15,559 nt of DNA from NCBI GenBank assembly GCA_003456855.1, contig DMOO01000090.1, forward strand, positions 1 through 15,559. The letters run 5' to 3'. The translations under genes and the position numbers were made by a program. The DNA comes from Sphaerochaeta sp. GTDB lineage: Bacteria; Spirochaetota; Spirochaetia; Sphaerochaetales; Sphaerochaetaceae. Below are positions 6,932 to 13,703 of the stretch, in pieces. The notes below the pieces were generated by a model. The model was not told the origin of the DNA, did not search any database, and saw nothing but the letters and a program-made list of their open reading frames with translations. Each line of letters opens with the position of its first letter. Position 1 is the stretch's first letter.

Positions 6932-8406
6932 TTCACTGAAGCCTTTCTGAGCTCGAGCTCTTTGCAGATTCTGTCGTACTCAGGCTCGTCTAGCTTGTAC
7001 TTTGCCTTGTACATGAAGAATGCTACGAGCATGAATGCAAGAGGAACAAGGGTCATTGCGAACAGAAGACCTCTAGACTGGCTCTTATGCACATTGGAGA
7101 GCAGGTTGCTGATGACGCCTGTCTTGTCGTAGGTGGCATCCATTGCAGCTGCGTTCTCTGCAGAGGAGATTCCGTTTGTGATCTCTGTGACTCTGAAGAT
7201 GAGGTAGGTTGCACTTGTAAGTGCGACGCAGATGGCGCTTCCGAGCTTTGTGAGGAACGGTCTGAGAGAGGAGATGATTGCCTCTGCTCTGTTGCCGTAT
7301 TTGTACTCGTTGTACTCGACTGTGTTGATTATGGAGATCATCATGATCAGATAGAAGCCGTATTGGCCGAAGTTTGCAAGCATGTAGCCAACTGTGATCA
7401 GGTAGAACTTCATCATTGTTGCAGGCAGCAGGAGTCCTGAGAAGAACATGATTGCATAGCCAACGATGGCAACGATCTGCAGGACGCCCATGAGCTTCTT
7501 TCTGTAGAGCTTTCTGGAGATGACCGGGTAGAAGATCATCAGCAGAGCTGTGACGGACATTCCGACTGTAGTGAACAGTGAATAGAGGCTTCCGTTGTAG
7601 CCGAACTCGAAGTAGATGTAGAAGCTTCCGATACCACCGACAACAAGGCCGTTTCCGATCTGCTGAAGCAGGAAGATCAGTGAGATCCAGAGCAGCTGGT
7701 CGTTCTTTGTGATGGTCTTGACGATCATCTTCAGGCTGATCTTAGGAGCAGGCTCTGACTGGTCCTGTCTGTTCTCCTTGACTCCGAAGAGTGTGAACAT
7801 GATGAACAGAGGAGCCAGGATGCAGATGACGATTGAGACGACTCCGTAGGCTGTGACTGCGTTTCCACCGATTGCCATGTCTCCTGATGTGAGCATCGGG
7901 ATGAGGACAGAGGCCAGTGTGCTTCCGATTCCTGCGAACAGGGTTGCACGGGAGGTGAACTGGTTTCTGGTGTTTCCGTCAGAGGAGAGGGCAGGTACCA
8001 TTCCCCAATAGGAGATGTCGTTCATCGTGTATGTGATGCTGTACATGAAGTAGATGAAGCCGAAATAGATGACAAATGGCCAGCCGGTGATTCCGCTGTT
8101 GTTGAAGGCGGCGATGACTACAGCACTGGAGGTGAGGACTCCAATGAGAAGCCAAGGCTTGAACTTGCCCCACTTGGTTCTTGTTCTCTCAATGATGTTA
8201 CCCATGATCGGGTCATTGAGTGCGTCAAAGACTCTTGCAGCTACCATGATTCCTGTGATGGCAGTAAGCTGAGCTGCTGTAAGGCTCTTTGTGATCATTA
8301 CGAATGTAAGCAGATAATTGGCAAACAGCGCATAGACCATGTCTCTTCCGACTGTTCCGAGAGGGTACATGAGCAGATTGCGTTTGACCTGTTTCTTGTC
8401 TTCCAT
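6928..8406 (-). CDS. GPH-family sugar:cation symporter (MFS)
   Basis: Encodes 492 aa with about 12 membrane helices. The N-terminal YPLGTVGRDMVYALFANYLLTF and the loop DALNDPIMGNII…RTRTKWGKFKPW (Asp61, Asp65, residues 74-85) are diagnostic of the glycoside-pentoside-hexuronide (MelB-like) symporters, which import oligosaccharides or glycosides with Na+ or H+. Asp61 and Asp65 correspond to the conserved cation/sugar-site acidic positions of the family. An AGGAGAA SD (8419-8413 on this strand) precedes the ATG by 6-8 nt. It is the first gene of an operon with the PIG-L deacetylase. Its upstream region contains AT-rich palindromes and, about 85 bp away, the left end of an IS30-type element, which may affect its expression. 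Confidence 0.93.
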   Translation of the reverse strand: MEDKKQVKRNLLMYPLGTVGRDMVYALFANYLLTFVMITKSLTAAQLTAITGIMVAARVFDALNDPIMGNIIERTRTKWGKFKPWLLIGVLTSSAVVIAAFNNSGITGWPFVIYFGFIYFMYSITYTMNDISYWGMVPALSSDGNTRNQFTSRATLFAGIGSTLASVLIPMLTSGDMAIGGNAVTAYGVVSIVICILAPLFIMFTLFGVKENRQDQSEPAPKISLKMIVKTITKNDQLLWISLIFLLQQIGNGLVVGGIGSFYIYFEFGYNGSLYSLFTTVGMSVTALLMIFYPVISRKLYRKKLMGVLQIVAIVGYAIMFFSGLLLPATMMKFYLITVGYMLANFGQYGFYLIMMISIINTVEYNEYKYGNRAEAIISSLRPFLTKLGSAICVALTSATYLIFRVTEITNGISSAENAAAMDATYDKTGVISNLLSNVHKSQSRGLLFAMTLVPLAFMLVAFFMYKAKYKLDEPEYDRICKELELRKASVK

Positions 8407-8431
8407 GAGATGTTCTCCTAGCGTTCCTTCG

Positions 8432-8450
8432 AATTTTCTCTCTGAAAATT
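8432..8450 (-). promoter_or_regulatory. Candidate operator in the GPH leader
   Basis: AATTTTC-TCTCT-GAAAATT is a perfect inverted repeat (7-bp arms, 5-bp spacer) at the likely transcription start of the GPH operon. A third half-site, ATTTTC, lies at 8486-8491, forming an 8-bp inverted repeat CTGAAAAT/ATTTTCAG with 8442-8449. Spaced half-sites like these suggest a dimeric repressor binding two sites, but AT-richness raises the chance rate. Confidence 0.4.
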
Positions 8451-8451
8451 T

Positions 8452-8480
8452 AGTATACTATAAGAACAAGGAGTTCGCCA
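8452..8480 (-). promoter_or_regulatory. Putative promoter of the GPH/PIG-L operon
   Basis: On the minus strand TATACT (8457-8452) is a good -10; a poor -35 (TGGCGA, 8480-8475) lies 17 bp upstream. The -10 is inside the perfect palindrome TAGTATACTA (8451-8460), so it could be read on either strand. The predicted start is about 40 nt before the ATG. Confidence 0.4.
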
Positions 8481-8491
8481 CAGCTATTTTC

Positions 8492-8508
8492 AGCAGGATT
8501 GGACCACC
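8492..8508. repeat. 17-bp direct repeat, left copy flanking the IS
   Basis: AGCAGGATTGGACCACC is identical to 9782-9798 and directly abuts the left inverted repeat of the IS30-type element. It is best read as a target-site duplication. Confidence 0.85.
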
Positions 8509-8615
8509 TTACCAGTAACATAGATTGTCCACAAAAACGGAGGAAAGAAAAAGAAAGTCCCAGAAGCTGTGATAAGATTGGTTTCACCACAAAACTAATC
8601 AATCAGGAAGGCAAC

Positions 8616-9752
8616 ATGGGACGAGTAAAGAGTATCACACCTCTGGTTTGTGTGCATAGTCATTTCACATACGAGGAGAGACTGCAGTTGGAGTTCTACC
8701 TTTCAGGTACGGGGAAACTGCCGAAAATCACGAATCTCACTATGCTGGGCACACTGCTGCACAAGCACCCCAGGACAATCAGGCGGGAGATCGACAGGGG
8801 CCAGGTGGAGCATCTGTACGATGAGGGTCTTCAGAGACGTCTGGTCTACAACGCCGACTATGCAGAGAGCATGGCAAGGGCAAAGGACAGCGGCAAGGGG
8901 CCGGAGCTGAAGCTCGGCAGGGACTACACTCTGGCCAAGGAGATCGGGAAGCTGATGAAGGAGCGGCATTACAGCCCCTACGCGGTGATTGCCACCTTCA
9001 ACGACAAAGGTTGGCCCACGGAGACCCGCATCTGCGAGAAGACGCTCTACAGCTATGTCCACGAGGGCCTGATCCCGGAGGTGACGGAGCGGGATCTTCT
9101 GTTGCAGGGCAAGGGCTGGAAACACCGAAACGGCAAAAGGAACCACAACAATGCCGCTTTGGCGGCCAAAAGCATCACGACAAGACCCGAGGAGGTCTCC
9201 ACGAGGGAGGAATTCGGACACTGGGAAGGAGATACCGTGGTAGGCGGCAAGGGTAAAGGCTCCGAGTGTCTGCTCACCATGACGGAAAGGAAGACACGGA
9301 CCGAAATCTCGAGGAGGATTCCGGACAGGAGTGCACAATCCGTAGTTAGAGCACTGGATATCCTGGAGCGTGAACTGGGGTCGGGAGACTTCAGAAGACT
9401 CTTCAGAAGCATCACATTCGACAACGGTCCCGAGTTTCAGGACATCGACGGAATCGAGGAATCCTCCGTCAGCAGGAAAAGAAGAACCACCATCTTCTTC
9501 GCCCATCCCTACTGTGCATCCGAGAGAGGTTCCAACGAGAGGCACAACGGAATCATCAGGCGTTTCATTCCCAAAGGTTCGGCAATCGGAAACTATTCCA
9601 AGGCTGAGATCAGGGAAATCCAGGATTGGATGAACAACTATCCCAGAAAGATCCTCAACGGCAGAACCCCTGCTCAGATGCTCTGCAAGGAGTTCCCTGA
9701 CAGAATCATGATACTGAGGTTCTTCAACATCATCCCAAAGGAGGCTGCATGA
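8616..9752 (+). CDS. IS30-family transposase
   Basis: Encodes 378 aa from ATG 8616, preceded by AGGAAGG (8605-8611); an upstream TTG at 8499 lies in the flanking duplication and is not a natural start. N-terminal residues ~15-60 carry a helix-turn-helix (FTYEERLQLEFYL… HPRTIRREIDRG) that binds the ends. The integrase-like core has GHWEGDTVVG (Asp206), TFDNGPEF (Asp269) and ERGSNERHNGIIRRF (Glu308 by family alignment; Glu303 nearby), the DDE triad. The D-E spacing is 38 residues, slightly longer than the 33 usual in IS30, due to extra sequence around residues 275-290 (DGIEESSVSRKRR). It catalyses cut/copy transposition of the element; no frameshift is seen. Confidence 0.94.
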   Translation: MGRVKSITPLVCVHSHFTYEERLQLEFYLSGTGKLPKITNLTMLGTLLHKHPRTIRREIDRGQVEHLYDEGLQRRLVYNADYAESMARAKDSGKGPELKLGRDYTLAKEIGKLMKERHYSPYAVIATFNDKGWPTETRICEKTLYSYVHEGLIPEVTERDLLLQGKGWKHRNGKRNHNNAALAAKSITTRPEEVSTREEFGHWEGDTVVGGKGKGSECLLTMTERKTRTEISRRIPDRSAQSVVRALDILERELGSGDFRRLFRSITFDNGPEFQDIDGIEESSVSRKRRTTIFFAHPYCASERGSNERHNGIIRRFIPKGSAIGNYSKAEIREIQDWMNNYPRKILNGRTPAQMLCKEFPDRIMILRFFNIIPKEAA

Positions 9753-9757
9753 AAAAC

Positions 9758-9776
9758 GGACAAATTACTTTACAGG
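9758..9776 (-). repeat. Right inverted repeat of the IS30-type element
   Basis: Minus-strand CCTGTAAAGTAATTTGTCC matches the left end at 14 of 19 positions. It contains the TAA that now ends the U32 reading frame. Confidence 0.75.
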
Positions 9777-11849
9777 AGAGTAGCAGGATTGGACCACCGT
9801 TATGCAGTCCTTGCAGCTTGCGATGTACTTGTGCCCGTTCTGCTCGAGATGGTAGGTGTTGTTTCTGGAGCAATCCTTGCAGGAAAGTCCCAATCCATGG
9901 TGTCTCATGCAGACTCTGCTGATGAAAAGCGGCGGTTTGAAGTCACCCACAAAGTTGAACGGGGTGTCCTCATCCAGCTCATAGGAGCCTATCAGATTCG
10001 GAAGCTCTGACTTCAGGCTTGAGTAGGCCTCCGAGTTTTCGGTGTACAGGAAGACATCTGCAAAGAAACTTGCCTCCGGATGCCTCTTTGCCCACAGAAG
10101 CTGTGCAATGTTGTTAAGTCCTACAATCAAATTCGGGTTGTCCTTCAGATGGGCATCGAGCTTCTCCATCTCCTGATTCTCGTTGAACATCAAAGGGGAG
10201 AGTGGAAGATAGCGCTCGTTCCCGATCTCAACGATTGTGCCCCACAGACCAAGCTCCTTTCTGCTTGGAAGGTCATTGTTTGCCATGGCCGCAGGAAGGT
10301 TCGTTGCAATGGCTGGAATCATGGCATCCAACGTCTCTGTGAACTCATTGTCAAGCTTGTCGTAGAAGTCTCGTCTTGCCTGCTTGAGCACAGACATCGG
10401 CAGGAACGGATGCTCAATGCCGGACTTGTTGTTCACTGTAAGCTTGCCAAGGGTGAAATAGCTCTTGTCCGAGGCCTCAAGGACCTTTGTGAAGATGGAT
10501 GTGAGATCTGACGGGTTCTTCGCCTCCTGGACCTCCATTTGGCATTCAAAGCCGTTGAAGGAGAGAGAGGAAGCCTTGATCTCCACAGTGATGTCAACTG
10601 GGCGCTTGAAGAGTGGAATGTTCTCATTCAGAAGGGCCATGTTGAGGTTGTGCCTTGATATGCAGTAGACAGGTGTGCCGAAGCCCGGCTTCCTTTCGAA
10701 TTCAGAGGTGGGGAAGTTGATCGTTGCGGTCTCTCCCTCTGAGATGAAGGATTTTCCGCCGTCTATGTGGCTCAGGCTGAAGCTTGCACTCTGGCTGCCG
10801 GAGACGACCTTCAGTCCATCTCTTACCGCTACAGGCTTTGTGAATCTGATTATGGCCTTGGAGGCCAGGACTTTGTCGATCTTTCCAACCTGGATGCCCC
10901 TGTGGCCGGGGTCTGCACTTGAAACCATGTTCTGGGAGCCTGTGCTTCCTGCCTTTCCAGTCGGGAAGAAGCCGGTTGTGGTCTCCCTGGAGAAGGATAC
11001 CTGCATGGCCTCCTTTGCCCATTGGACCTCCTGGTCACGTTCCTCCTTGCCCTCAAGCAGGAGACTGTAGTAGCGTGCAGTCCAATAGGCGTAGTCAGGA
11101 CCCTTCATGCGGCCCTCGACCTTCATGGAGTCTATCCCGATCTCGACATATCTTTTCACCAGATCGCCAAGGCAGAGATCCTTCATGCTGAAGAGCCAGC
11201 TGTCGGAGTCGGTCTCCTTGCAGGAGAACCAGGTTCTGCAGATCTGGGCGCAGGCTCCACGGTTTGCGCTTCTTCCTGTGATGCACTGGCTTGCCATGCA
11301 GAGGCCGGAGAAACCGTAGCAGAGGGCTCCGTGGATGAAGATTTTTAGCTCTACATCAGGGCAGGCCTCTCGAATTTCCTTTATTTCATCAAATGATAGC
11401 TCTCTTGATAGGACAACGCGTGAAAATCCAAGGTTTTGTAGCTCTTTTACGCCATTAATTGTATGGACTGCAAGCTGTGTCGAACCATGGAGAGGCAGGC
11501 TAGGGAAGTACTTTCTCATGACCTTTGCTATTCCAAGGTCCTGCACAATGATTCCGTCCGGCTGGATGTATTCAAGCTGTCTGAGAATAGGGATGACCTC
11601 TTTCATCTCCCTGTCGTTTACTATGGTGTTGAGTGTTATGTAGAACTTCTTTCCGTTTGAAGCGCAGTAGGCCTTGAGCTTCCTGACATCTTCAAAGGAG
11701 AAGTTGACAGCACCTTTTCTTGCCGAGAAGCTCTTCATTCCCAGATACACGGCATCCGCGCCGCCTTTGAAGGCATAGAGGGCACACTGAAGGGAGCCCG
11801 CTGGAATGGCGAGTTCACATTTGTGGGATGAAGAGACGAAATCAGTCAT
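9765..11849 (-). CDS. U32-family protein, RlhA/YdcP-like RNA hydroxylase (3' end altered by IS)
   Basis: Encodes 694 aa, close to RlhA-type proteins (about 650-700) with a C-terminal DUF3656-like half, and longer than the ~450-aa TrhP/YegQ type. The N-terminus ELAIPAGSLQCALYAFKGGADAVYLG and the signature HGALCYGFSGLCMASQC…NRGACAQICR define family U32. Cys177, Cys184, Cys200 and Cys204 are the likely iron-sulfur ligands. In E. coli RlhA hydroxylates C2501 of 23S rRNA; related members hydroxylate tRNA, so the target here is inferred. It starts 3 nt after the stop of a DtxR-family gene, hence co-transcribed. The last residues YSPVK and the stop come from the IS end; before insertion the frame would have stopped (TGA) right after QSC. 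Confidence 0.88.
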   Translation of the reverse strand: MTDFVSSSHKCELAIPAGSLQCALYAFKGGADAVYLGMKSFSARKGAVNFSFEDVRKLKAYCASNGKKFYITLNTIVNDREMKEVIPILRQLEYIQPDGIIVQDLGIAKVMRKYFPSLPLHGSTQLAVHTINGVKELQNLGFSRVVLSRELSFDEIKEIREACPDVELKIFIHGALCYGFSGLCMASQCITGRSANRGACAQICRTWFSCKETDSDSWLFSMKDLCLGDLVKRYVEIGIDSMKVEGRMKGPDYAYWTARYYSLLLEGKEERDQEVQWAKEAMQVSFSRETTTGFFPTGKAGSTGSQNMVSSADPGHRGIQVGKIDKVLASKAIIRFTKPVAVRDGLKVVSGSQSASFSLSHIDGGKSFISEGETATINFPTSEFERKPGFGTPVYCISRHNLNMALLNENIPLFKRPVDITVEIKASSLSFNGFECQMEVQEAKNPSDLTSIFTKVLEASDKSYFTLGKLTVNNKSGIEHPFLPMSVLKQARRDFYDKLDNEFTETLDAMIPAIATNLPAAMANNDLPSRKELGLWGTIVEIGNERYLPLSPLMFNENQEMEKLDAHLKDNPNLIVGLNNIAQLLWAKRHPEASFFADVFLYTENSEAYSSLKSELPNLIGSYELDEDTPFNFVGDFKPPLFISRVCMRHHGLGLSCKDCSRNNTYHLEQNGHKYIASCKDCITVVQSCYSPVK
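9782..9798. repeat. 17-bp direct repeat, right copy (inside U32 gene 3' end)
   Basis: Identical to 8492-8508. On the minus strand it encodes part of the VVQSC tail of the U32 protein, so this copy is contiguous with the original gene. Confidence 0.85.
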
Positions 11850-11852
11850 GGA

Positions 11853-12218
11853 TCAGAATTTCTTGTTTGCCTCGCAGATGGCCTCAAAGGTCTCCGGGCT
11901 CAGATCGTGTTCAACCTTGCAGGCATCCTCACGTGCAATGTCAGCAGGGACCCCGAGCTTTGTGAAGAGATCTGTCAGGACCTTGTGCCTTGTGTAGATG
12001 CGTGTTGCAATCTCCATACCCGTTTCGGTGAGAGTGATGAGACCGTCATTGTCCATTGTGATGTAGCCGTTCTCCCTAAGTCTCTTGGTGGAGTAGGTGA
12101 CACTTGGCTTTGTCACGCCGAGATGCTGTGCGATGTCGATTGAGCGGATATAGCCTTTCTCCTCTTTGAGCATGAGCATCGTTTCAAGATAGTCCTCAGC
12201 AGCTTTCTGTATCTTCAT
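11853..12218 (-). CDS. DtxR/MntR-family metal-dependent transcriptional regulator
   Basis: Encodes 121 aa, a short form lacking the C-terminal SH3-like domain of DtxR (MntR is ~142 aa). A winged helix spans about residues 20-70 (IRSIDIAQHLGVTKPSVTYSTKRLRENGYI). Metal-ligand positions by alignment with B. subtilis MntR are Asp9, Glu12, His78, Glu103 and His104, with Cys100 where MntR has Glu99; a cysteine there recalls the iron-type DtxR site. It is thus a Mn2+- or Fe2+-responsive repressor. The start at 12218 has GGAGG (12230-12226 on this strand) 7 nt upstream, better than an ATG at 12269 with no SD. A perfect palindrome lies 25-44 bp upstream, a likely autoregulatory site. It is followed 3 nt later by the U32 gene. 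Confidence 0.9.
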   Translation of the reverse strand: MKIQKAAEDYLETMLMLKEEKGYIRSIDIAQHLGVTKPSVTYSTKRLRENGYITMDNDGLITLTETGMEIATRIYTRHKVLTDLFTKLGVPADIAREDACKVEHDLSPETFEAICEANKKF

Positions 12219-12242
12219 GTTCCACCCTCCTTTTCTCCTCCG

Positions 12243-12262
12243 GGTACTTCTATAAAAGTACC
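12243..12262. promoter_or_regulatory. Candidate DtxR-family operator in a divergent promoter region
   Basis: GGTACTTCTATAAAAGTACC is an inverted repeat with perfect 7-bp arms (12243-12249 with 12256-12262) around CTATAA. It lies between the regulator's SD and the divergent dCMP deaminase promoter and overlaps a plausible minus-strand -10 (TATAGA, 12254-12249). It does not match the classic DtxR or MntR boxes, so specificity is inferred from position. Confidence 0.5.
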
Positions 12263-12276
12263 ACATCAAAATTTAA

Positions 12277-12307
12277 TCGACAAGTCTAATAGTATTCATG
12301 CTATACT
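12277..12307 (+). promoter_or_regulatory. Putative promoter of the dCMP deaminase operon
   Basis: TCGACA (12277-12282) and TATACT (12302-12307) each match consensus at five of six positions, but the spacing is 19 bp. The predicted start is about 45 nt before the ATG at 12361. Confidence 0.45.
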
Positions 12308-12360
12308 TCAAAACAGCGTTTTAAATCGTTAATTAGAAGATAAGAGGCAAAGAAAAACAA

Positions 12361-12840
12361 ATGGACAAGAGAACTGACTACATCAGCTGGGATGAGTATT
12401 TCATGAGTGTTGCAATGCTCTCTGCAATGAGAAGCAAAGACCCTAACACACAGGTCGGTGCCTGCATTGTGAATCAGGACAAGAAGATTGTCGGAACAGG
12501 ATACAACGGCTTCCCTACCGGATGCAGCGATGACGTTCTCCCTTGGGCAAGAACCGGAGCTCCTCTTGAGACCAAGTACCCCTTTGTCTGCCATGCAGAG
12601 CTCAATGCCATTCTGAACAGCATCTCCCGTGACCTTCGCGGCTGCACACTTTATGTTGTCATGTTCCCTTGCAACGAGTGTGCCAAGGCCATAATCCAGA
12701 GCGGTATCCGCGAGGTTGTCTACTGCATCAACAAGTACCCTGAGTCGGACAGCGTCAAGGCATCAACCATGATGCTTGAGGCAGCCGGGGTCAAGCTCAG
12801 GCAGATGAATCTCAACAAGACGCTGGAGATTCACATTTGA
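12361..12840 (+). CDS. Deoxycytidylate (dCMP) deaminase
   Basis: Encodes 159 aa, the usual size. The start [19 protein letters not shown] and [14 protein letters not shown] are characteristic of dCMP deaminases, and the zinc site is CHAELNAI (His78, Glu80) with PCNEC (Cys104, Cys107). The enzyme converts dCMP to dUMP for thymidylate synthesis, in the cytosol. The insert between residues 50 and 75 (GFPTGCSDD…[10 protein letters not shown]) resembles the allosteric dCMP deaminases activated by dCTP rather than ComEB-type short forms. Its SD is weak (AGAGG, 12343-12347, at long spacing). The stop overlaps the TTG start of the next gene by 4 bp, so translation of the two is coupled. Confidence 0.92.
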   Translation: MDKRTDYISWDEYFMSVAMLSAMRSKDPNTQVGACIVNQDKKIVGTGYNGFPTGCSDDVLPWARTGAPLETKYPFVCHAELNAILNSISRDLRGCTLYVVMFPCNECAKAIIQSGIREVVYCINKYPESDSVKASTMMLEAAGVKLRQMNLNKTLEIHI

Positions 12841-13703
12841 GTCGTTTCCTTGTAGTAAGCCTTAATCCGACCTTCCAGCTGATAATGGGCTATCAGAAAG
12901 TCGTGGAGGGTGAAGTCAACAGGACCCAGAGCTGGAGGACCGAGTTCTCCGGAAAGGGTCTCAACGTCTCCAGAGCCCTTGCCAAGCTTGGCAACGATGT
13001 CACGCTTCTCACACACATAAACCCGACCCGTACCCAGGAGCTGAGAACCCAGGCTGATGCCGAGGGCTTCTCTGTGTGCCTTGTCGAGGATCCGAGCCAG
13101 GTCAGAACATGCGTTACCGTTCTGCAGGACAGAATAAGACGGGGAATGAGCACAACGGAGCTTGTTCAGGAGAGTCCGAAGATCATAGGTAAGGATACAG
13201 AGGCGAATGTAGTACGGAGTTTCACTCAACTGACCAAGGATGCCGACTGTGTTATAATCACAGGCACAAGAAGTCCGGGCTACAGCTCTGACCTCTATCC
13301 GAAGATGGTCCAGATGGCAAAAGAGGACGGCTGCTTCGTTATCCTTGATGTCAAGCGCACCGACCTTACGGGGAGTCTAAAGTACAGTCCCGATGTGATC
13401 AAGCCGAATCTTGAGGAGCTTGTGCAGACCTTCGGTGCATGCAGCGACCCTGTTGAACTGATTGAGAGCCTTCCCTGCAAGGCTGTCATAACAAACGGCT
13501 CCAACGGCTGCTTCATCCATGTCCCAGGACAGGAGCTGGAGCATCTGGACGCCCTTAGGGTCCAGTCCAGGAACACCACCGGATGCGGCGATGCCTTCAC
13601 AGCTGCAATGGCTGATTCCCTGATGAGGGGCTCGAGTCTTCTTGATGCCTGCCAGGCTGGAACCAGGGCGGGTGCATTCAAAGCTCAGGAGGAGCCTTTC
13701 TGA
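12837..13703 (+). CDS. PfkB-family sugar-phosphate kinase (1-phosphofructokinase/LacC type)
   Basis: Encodes 288 aa, starting at TTG 12837 inside the previous gene's TTGA stop overlap, with GGAG about 10 nt upstream. The N-terminus [14 protein letters not shown], the [19 protein letters not shown] motif (substrate-binding GKGxN) and the C-terminal [14 protein letters not shown] with catalytic Asp252 place it in the FruK/LacC hexose-phosphate kinase group, which phosphorylates fructose-1-phosphate or tagatose-6-phosphate with ATP. The signature is GCGD instead of the more usual GAGD. No PTS gene or other fructose gene is adjacent, so substrate is uncertain. The stop overlaps the next ATG by 1 bp (TGATG). 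Confidence 0.88.
   Translation: MSRFLVVSLNPTFQLIMGYQKVVEGEVNRTQSWRTEFSGKGLNVSRALAKLGNDVTLLTHINPTRTQELRTQADAEGFSVCLVEDPSQVRTCVTVLQDRIRRGMSTTELVQESPKIIGKDTEANVVRSFTQLTKDADCVIITGTRSPGYSSDLYPKMVQMAKEDGCFVILDVKRTDLTGSLKYSPDVIKPNLEELVQTFGACSDPVELIESLPCKAVITNGSNGCFIHVPGQELEHLDALRVQSRNTTGCGDAFTAAMADSLMRGSSLLDACQAGTRAGAFKAQEEPF

Larger units (their letters stand above)
8509..9781 (+). mobile_element. IS30-family insertion sequence (~1.27 kb)
   Basis: Carries one DDE transposase. The ends form imperfect inverted repeats: left CCAGTAACATAGATTGTCC (8512-8530) against right, on the minus strand, CCTGTAAAGTAATTTGTCC (9776-9758), identical at 14 of 19 positions. Exact 17-bp direct repeats lie immediately outside. 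Precise ends are uncertain by about 2 bp, since the repeats do not reach the duplication symmetrically. The transposase frame is intact, so the element may be active. It separates the U32 gene from the GPH operon and supplies the last codons of the U32 gene. Confidence 0.88.

Noticed and set aside
8499..8615. TTG start extending the transposase by 39 residues
   Set aside because: It begins inside the flanking 17-bp duplication, so it is not part of the element; ATG 8616 has an SD.
8703..9545. 280-aa minus-strand open frame opposite the transposase
   Set aside because: Shadow of a constrained coding strand; no SD and no recognisable domain.
8492..9798. 17-bp repeats as phage or integrative-element attachment sites
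   Set aside because: The enclosed DNA holds only an IS30 transposase with terminal inverted repeats, no integrase; a target duplication explains it better.
12219..12269. Longer DtxR-family start (MMWYFYRS…)
   Set aside because: It would translate the SD and palindrome region; ATG 12218 follows GGAGG and aligns with MntR.
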